This document shows positions 59,149 through 64,000 of a stretch of 64,000 nucleotides of DNA, in pieces. The position numbers and the translations under genes were made by a program. Each line of letters begins with the position of its first letter. The first letter of the stretch is position 1. The stretch is from Variovorax sp. V93 (GTDB lineage Bacteria > Pseudomonadota > Gammaproteobacteria > Burkholderiales > Burkholderiaceae_C): assembly GCF_041154485.1 (NCBI RefSeq), contig NZ_AP028669.1, positions 4,877,001 through 4,941,000 of the forward strand. Reading direction: 5' to 3'. The notes beneath the pieces were generated by a model that saw only the letters and a list, made by a program, of their open reading frames with translations, was not told the DNA's origin and ran no database searches.

Positions 59149-60438
59149 ATGCCTCTCCTGCATGTTTCGCGTCATTCCTCGTTTTCGCCGCGCCTCGCGA
59201 TCGTGGCCGCTGCTGTGGTGTTGGCGCTCGCGGCCTGTTCCAAGGCCGATGCGCCGGCCGGCCCGGGTGGCGGTGCCGGCGGCGGCGCCCGCCCCGCGCC
59301 AGAGGTGGGGGTGGTGGTTGCCACACCGGGCGACGTGGGCCTGGTGACCGAGCTGCCGGGCCGGCTCGAAGCCTCGCGCGTGGCGCAGGTTCGCGCCCGC
59401 GCCTCGGGCATCCTGCTGAAGCGCGAGTTCCGCGAAGGCAGCGACGTGAAGGCCGGCCAGCTGCTGTTCCGCATCGACCCGGCACCGCTGGTGGCCGCCG
59501 CGCAGAACGCGCAGGCCACGCTGGCGCGCGCCGAGGCCAACGCGGTGCAGGCCAAGGCCCTGGCCGACCGCTACAAGCCGCTGGTCGAGGCCAATGCGGT
59601 GAGCAAGCAGGAATACGCGACGGCCGTGGCCTCGCAAAAGACGGCCGAGGCCGATGTGGCCGCGGGCCGCGCCGCGGTGCAGACGGCCAAGATCAACCTC
59701 GGCTACGCTGACGTGACCTCCCCCATTTCGGGCCGCATCGGCCGCGCACTGGTGACCGAGGGCGCGCTGGTGGGCCAGGGCGACGCGACCGAGCTGGCGG
59801 TGGTGCAGCAGATCAACCCGGTGTACGTGAACTTCACGCAGTCGGCCTCCGAGGTGCTGAAGCTGCGCCGCGCACTGGCTGCGGGCCAGTACAAGCGCGC
59901 GAGCGGCGAAGAGGCGGCCAGCGTGACGGTGGTGCTGGAAGACGGCACCGAGTACGCGCTGCCCGGCAAGCTGCTGTTCTCCGACCTGACGGTGGATTCG
60001 ACCACCGGCCAGGTCACGCTGCGCGCCGAGGTGCCCAACCCGAAGGGCGAGCTGCTGCCGGGCCTGTACGTGCGCGTGCGGCTGGAGCAGGCGCAGGCCA
60101 CCAACGCGATCACGATTCCCCAGCAGGCGGTCACGCGCACGCAGCAGGGCGACACGGTGTCGGTGGTGAGCGCGGACGGCAAGATCAGCCAGCGCACGGT
60201 GAAGATCAGCGCCGCCAAGGACAACCAGTGGGTGGTGCTCGATGGCCTGAAGGCGGGCGAGCAGGTGATGGTCGACGGCTTCCAGAAGCTGCAGATGATG
60301 CCGCCCGGCACGCCGGTGAAGGCGGTGCCCTGGAAGAAGCCCGCGCCCAACGGCGCGGCACAACCGGCAGCGCCGGCGGCGTCTGCCGCGGCGGCGCCAG
60401 CGAGCGGTCCGGCGCCTGCCACGGCCGAGAAGAAGTAA
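59149..60438 (+). CDS. RND efflux periplasmic adaptor (AcrA/MexA family lipoprotein)
   Basis: 429 residues from ATG 59149, preceded by AAAGGA. The lipobox LALAACSKAD indicates a lipid-anchored periplasmic protein. Membrane-fusion features are the split lipoyl domain (VRARASGILLKREFREGSDV and NLGYADVTSPISGRIGRALV), a helical hairpin rich in Ala and Glu (residues ~120-180) and the beta-barrel part (GLYVRVRLEQAQATNAITIP). The tail is an Ala/Pro-rich low-complexity stretch. It bridges the pump and the outer-membrane channel encoded next. Confidence 0.95.
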   Translation: MPLLHVSRHSSFSPRLAIVAAAVVLALAACSKADAPAGPGGGAGGGARPAPEVGVVVATPGDVGLVTELPGRLEASRVAQVRARASGILLKREFREGSDVKAGQLLFRIDPAPLVAAAQNAQATLARAEANAVQAKALADRYKPLVEANAVSKQEYATAVASQKTAEADVAAGRAAVQTAKINLGYADVTSPISGRIGRALVTEGALVGQGDATELAVVQQINPVYVNFTQSASEVLKLRRALAAGQYKRASGEEAASVTVVLEDGTEYALPGKLLFSDLTVDSTTGQVTLRAEVPNPKGELLPGLYVRVRLEQAQATNAITIPQQAVTRTQQGDTVSVVSADGKISQRTVKISAAKDNQWVVLDGLKAGEQVMVDGFQKLQMMPPGTPVKAVPWKKPAPNGAAQPAAPAASAAAAPASGPAPATAEKK

Positions 60439-60454
60439 TCAGGAGCGCGCCCGC

Positions 60455-63400
60455 ATGGCCAAATTCTTTATCGACCGACCGATCTTCGCCTGGGTGATCG
60501 CGCTGTTCATCCTGGTGGGGGGCAGTGTCGCCATCACCCAGCTGCCGATCTCGCAGTACCCGCCGGTGGCTCCGCCGGCCATCGTGATCAACGTTGCCTA
60601 CCCGGGCGCCTCGGCCCAGACGCTGGAGGACAGCGTGCTGTCCGTGATCGAGCGTGAAATGAACGGCTCGCCGGGCCTGATCTACATGGAATCGGTGGCC
60701 CAGGCCGACGGCACGGGCACCATCACCATCAGCTTCGAGGCCGGCACCAACCCCGACCTTGCGCAGGTGGACGTGCAGAACCGGCTCTCGCGCGCCACGC
60801 CGCGCCTGCCGGCGGCCGTGACGCAGCAGGGCGTGCGCGTGGACAAGTCGCGCAACAACTTCCTGCTGTTCGCGATGCTGTCTTCGGACAACCCGAACTT
60901 CGACCCAGTGGCGCTGGGCGACTATGCTGCGCGCAACATCGTGCCGGAGCTGCAGCGCGTGGTGGGCGTGGGCCAGGCGCAGCTGTTCGGCACCGAGAAC
61001 GCGATGCGCATCTGGATCGATCCGGCCAAGCTGCAGGGCTACAACCTGTCGGCCACGGACGTGAACAACGCGATCCGCGCGCAGAACGCGCAGGTGTCCT
61101 CGGGCACGCTGGGCGACCTGCCCAACATTCCCGGCCAGGCGATTGCGGCCACGGTGGTGGTGAACGGCCAGCTGGCCAATGTCGACCAGTTCAAGGAGAT
61201 CGTGCTGCGCGCCAACACCGACGGCTCGACCGTGCGGCTGAAGGACGTGGCGCGGGTGGAGCTGGGCGGGCAGTCGTATGCCACCTCGGCGCGCCTGAAC
61301 GGCGTGCCCGCGGTGGGCATTGGCGTGCAGCCCACGCCCAACGGCAACGCGCTGCAGTCGGCCAAGGCGATCCGCGCCAAGATGACGGAGCTGGAGCGCT
61401 TCTTCCCGCAGGGCGTGAAGTGGACCATTCCGTACGACAGCTCGCGCTTCGTGCAGATTTCCATCACCGAAGTGGTCAAGACGCTGCTCGAAGCGATTGC
61501 GCTGGTGTTCGTGGTGATGTTCCTGTTCCTGCAGAACTGGCGCTATACGATCATCCCGACCATCGTGGTGCCGATTGCGTTGCTGGGCACCTTTGCCATG
61601 CTGCTTGCCATGGGCTTCTCGATCAACGTGCTGACCATGTTCGGCATGGTGCTGGTGATCGGTATCGTGGTGGACGACGCCATCGTGGTGGTGGAGAACG
61701 TCGAGCGCATCATGAGCGAGGAGGGGCTGTCGCCGCTCGAGGCCACGCGCAAGGCGATGAAGCAGATCTCGGGCGCCATCATCGGCGTGACGGTGGTGCT
61801 GATCTCGGTGTTCGTGCCGCTGGCGTTCTTTGCGGGCTCCACGGGCAACATCTACCGCCAGTTCTCGGCGGTGATGGTGACCTCGATCGCCTTCTCGGCC
61901 TTCATGGCGCTGTCGCTCACGCCGGCGCTGTGCGCCACGCTGCTCAAGCCGGTGGAAGCCGGCCACCACCACGAGAAGACCGGCTTCTTCGGCTGGTTCA
62001 ACCGCGGCTTCACGCGCACGGCCAAGGGCTATGAAAGCGTGGTCGCGCGCATCCTGCGGCGCGCGGCGCGCTACCTGATCATCTACGTGGCGATCATCGG
62101 CGCGGTGGTGTTCACCTACCTGCGGCTGCCGAGCTCGTTCCTGCCGGCGGAAGACCAGGGCAACATCATCGTGAACGTGCAGCTGCCCCCGGGCGCGACG
62201 CAGGAGCGGGCGCTGTCGGTCATGCAGCAGGTCGAGGCCTTCATCCTGAAGCAGCCCGAGGTGCAGAGCATGGTGGGCGTGATGGGCTTCAGCTTCTCGG
62301 GCCAGGGGCAGAACGCGGGCCTTGCCTTCGTGACGCTGAAGGACTGGGAAGAACGCAAGGACCCGGCCCACTCGGCCAGCGCGCTGGCGGGCCGCGCCTT
62401 TGGTGCGCTCTCGGGCATCCGCGACGCGTTCATCTATCCGCTGAGCCCGCCGCCCATTCCTGAACTGGGCAATGCCAGCGGCTTCAGCTTCCGGCTGCAG
62501 GACCGCTCGGGCGCAGGCCACGAGGCGCTGATCAACGCACGCAACCAGCTGCTGGGCATGGCCGGGCAGAGCAAGATCCTGTCGCAGGTGCGCCCCGACG
62601 GCCTGGAAGACGCGCCGCAGCTGCAGATCGACATCGACCGCGACAAGGCCAATGCGCTGGGCGTGACCTTCGACGCGATCAACGCCACGCTGTCGACGGG
62701 CCTGGGTTCGAGCTACATCAACGACTTTCCGAACCGCGGCCGCCTGCAGCGCGTGGTGGTGCAGGCCGATGCGCCGGCGCGCATGCAGCCGGACGACCTG
62801 CTGCAGCTGAACGCGAGCAACACCAAGGGCCAGCCGGTGCCGCTGTCGGCCTTTGCGACCACCAAGTGGGTCAAGGGCGCGACGCAGACGGTGCGCTACA
62901 ACGGCTACCCGGCCATCCGCATCAGCGGCGACGCCGCCGCGGGCTACAGCACGGGCGCCGCCATGGCCGAGATGGAAAAGCTCGCCGGGCAGCTGCCGCA
63001 GGGCTTCGGCTTCGAATGGACGGGCCAGTCGCGCGAAGAGAAACTCGCAGGTTCGCAGGCCATCATCCTGTACGGCTTTGCGATCCTGGCGGTGTTCCTG
63101 TGCCTGGCCGCGCTGTACGAGAGCTGGTCGATCCCGCTGTCGGTGATCCTGGTGGTGCCGCTGGGCGTGCTGGGCGTGCTGCTGGCGACCATGCTGCGGG
63201 CCTACTCGAACGACGTGTACTTCCAGGTGGGGCTGATCACCATCATCGGCCTATCGGCGAAGAACGCGATCCTGATCATCGAGTTTGCGAAGGACCTGCA
63301 GGCGCAGGGCCGGGGCATCGTCGAGTCGGCATTGGCCGCGGCCCACCTGCGGTTCCGCCCGATCATCATGACCTCGCTGGCCTTCGGCCTGGGCGTGGTG

Positions 63401-63619
63401 CCGCTGGTGCTCGCCTCGGGTGCCGGCTCGGCCAGCCAGCGCGCCATCGGCACGGGCGTGCTCGGCGGCATGGTGACGGGTACGGCGCTGGCCGTGATCT
63501 TCGTGCCGGTGTTCTTCGTGGTGGTGCGCAGCCTGTTCAAGGGCAGCGCGCGCCAGCACGAGGCCGACAAGCGGCACGCGGAAGCAGCCGGCATCACGGA
63601 AGAAAAAGCACATGACTAA
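60455..63619 (+). CDS. RND multidrug efflux permease (AcrB/MexB, HAE1 family)
   Basis: 1054 residues, full length. It begins MAKFFIDRPIFAWVIALFIL as in AcrB. Proton-relay aspartates are in VLVIGIVVDDAIVVVENVER (TM4), and the HAE1 signature GISATVTAL-like region and second-half TM block GLSAKNAILIIEFAKDLQAQ (TM10, Lys) are present. Two large periplasmic loops follow TM1 and TM7. It exports lipophilic drugs with proton antiport. It lies 16 bp after the adaptor gene and overlaps the channel gene by eight bases. Confidence 0.97.
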   Translation: MAKFFIDRPIFAWVIALFILVGGSVAITQLPISQYPPVAPPAIVINVAYPGASAQTLEDSVLSVIEREMNGSPGLIYMESVAQADGTGTITISFEAGTNPDLAQVDVQNRLSRATPRLPAAVTQQGVRVDKSRNNFLLFAMLSSDNPNFDPVALGDYAARNIVPELQRVVGVGQAQLFGTENAMRIWIDPAKLQGYNLSATDVNNAIRAQNAQVSSGTLGDLPNIPGQAIAATVVVNGQLANVDQFKEIVLRANTDGSTVRLKDVARVELGGQSYATSARLNGVPAVGIGVQPTPNGNALQSAKAIRAKMTELERFFPQGVKWTIPYDSSRFVQISITEVVKTLLEAIALVFVVMFLFLQNWRYTIIPTIVVPIALLGTFAMLLAMGFSINVLTMFGMVLVIGIVVDDAIVVVENVERIMSEEGLSPLEATRKAMKQISGAIIGVTVVLISVFVPLAFFAGSTGNIYRQFSAVMVTSIAFSAFMALSLTPALCATLLKPVEAGHHHEKTGFFGWFNRGFTRTAKGYESVVARILRRAARYLIIYVAIIGAVVFTYLRLPSSFLPAEDQGNIIVNVQLPPGATQERALSVMQQVEAFILKQPEVQSMVGVMGFSFSGQGQNAGLAFVTLKDWEERKDPAHSASALAGRAFGALSGIRDAFIYPLSPPPIPELGNASGFSFRLQDRSGAGHEALINARNQLLGMAGQSKILSQVRPDGLEDAPQLQIDIDRDKANALGVTFDAINATLSTGLGSSYINDFPNRGRLQRVVVQADAPARMQPDDLLQLNASNTKGQPVPLSAFATTKWVKGATQTVRYNGYPAIRISGDAAAGYSTGAAMAEMEKLAGQLPQGFGFEWTGQSREEKLAGSQAIILYGFAILAVFLCLAALYESWSIPLSVILVVPLGVLGVLLATMLRAYSNDVYFQVGLITIIGLSAKNAILIIEFAKDLQAQGRGIVESALAAAHLRFRPIIMTSLAFGLGVVPLVLASGAGSASQRAIGTGVLGGMVTGTALAVIFVPVFFVVVRSLFKGSARQHEADKRHAEAAGITEEKAHD

Positions 63620-64000
63620 GAAACTGATTCCCACAGCCCTGGCCGCGGCAATGCTGCTGGCCGGCTGCTCGCTGATTCCGACCTACGAACGCCCGGCGGC
63701 GCCGGTGCCCACCACCTTTCCGGGCGACCCGGCGCAGCCGGCCGGCCCGGCCGCGGCGGCCGTGCCGTGGGAAGACTTCTTCACCGATCCGCGGCTGAAC
63801 GGGCTGATCCGCACCGCGCTGGAAAACAACCGCGACCTGCGCGTGTCGGTGCTCAACATCGAGCAGGCGCGCGCGCAGTTCCAGATCGAGCGCGCGGCGC
63901 TGTTCCCGGCGCTGGGCCTCACAGGCAGCGGCTCGCGCTCGAGCCCCAACCCGTACCAGGCCTTCGACAGCAGCGCGGGCAGCGTGTCCTCGCAGTACAG
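63612..64000 (+). CDS. Outer-membrane efflux channel lipoprotein (OprM/NodT family), N-terminal part
   Basis: The first 129 residues are visible; the gene runs off the right edge. The lipobox AAAMLLAGCSLIP is followed by the family opening YERPAAPVPTTFPGD, VPWEDFFTDPRLNGLIRTAL and NNRDLRVSVLNIEQARAQFQ, and then RAALFPALGLTGSGSRS. NodT/OprM proteins form the trimeric outer-membrane tunnel of RND pumps. Third gene of the efflux operon, overlapping the pump gene's stop. Confidence 0.95.
   Translation, partial: MTKKLIPTALAAAMLLAGCSLIPTYERPAAPVPTTFPGDPAQPAGPAAAAVPWEDFFTDPRLNGLIRTALENNRDLRVSVLNIEQARAQFQIERAALFPALGLTGSGSRSSPNPYQAFDSSAGSVSSQY

Overview
The window looks like chromosomal DNA of a GC-rich betaproteobacterium of the Burkholderiales, most likely Comamonadaceae (Variovorax-like). 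The clues are six Bug/TctC-type periplasmic solute receptors, GC-rich third codon positions, two-partner-secretion genes of FhaB/FhaC type and an AcrR-AcrAB-OprM-type efflux locus. The species is inferred; no rRNA is present.

Left part (1-17.1 kb): the end of a 2-oxoglutarate/Fe(II) oxygenase gene; a Bug receptor and an M20 peptidase divergent from a MurR/RpiR regulator whose start codon lies inside a nested 49-bp dyad; then an FhaC-like transporter, a 2935-residue FhaB-like adhesin, a NarL-type response regulator and a 7TMR-DISM sensor kinase.

Catabolic part (17.1-34.7 kb): a LysR regulator divergent from a six-gene operon (ketopantoate-reductase-like, VOC, MaoC, CaiB, divergent AroE and type II dehydroquinase). 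A minus-strand block follows (iolC fused to DUF2090, iolB, two Bug receptors, two SDRs, HAD phosphatase, Bug receptor), divergent from its own MurR/RpiR regulator. A plus-strand operon encodes a Bug receptor, a chorismate mutase, a BacA/prephenate-dehydratase-like protein and an XRE-cupin regulator.

Segment 34.7-45.7 kb is bracketed by two direct copies of a ~130-bp sequence. It holds AraC, RidA, alpha/beta hydrolase, MFS, DoxX, amidohydrolase, XapX, isochorismatase-like, AraC, Bug and PhzF genes. Two promoters inside it share the same tandem 17-bp boxes, 22-bp period and 19-nt spacing to an identical -10-like hexamer, which suggests one AraC-type regulon.

Defence island (45.6-57.7 kb): visibly less GC-biased, with an XRE regulator, an Mrr-like nuclease with an uncharacterised N-terminal domain, a HAD phosphatase, a DarT1-NADAR toxin-antitoxin pair, a NERD-UvrD helicase followed by a broken PIN-like gene, and a type III-like restriction helicase and methyltransferase. 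A tRNA-Arg(CCG) with its own terminator closes it on the right. No integrase was recognised. The window ends in the AcrR-type repressor, its operator, and the adaptor, RND pump and start of the outer-membrane channel.
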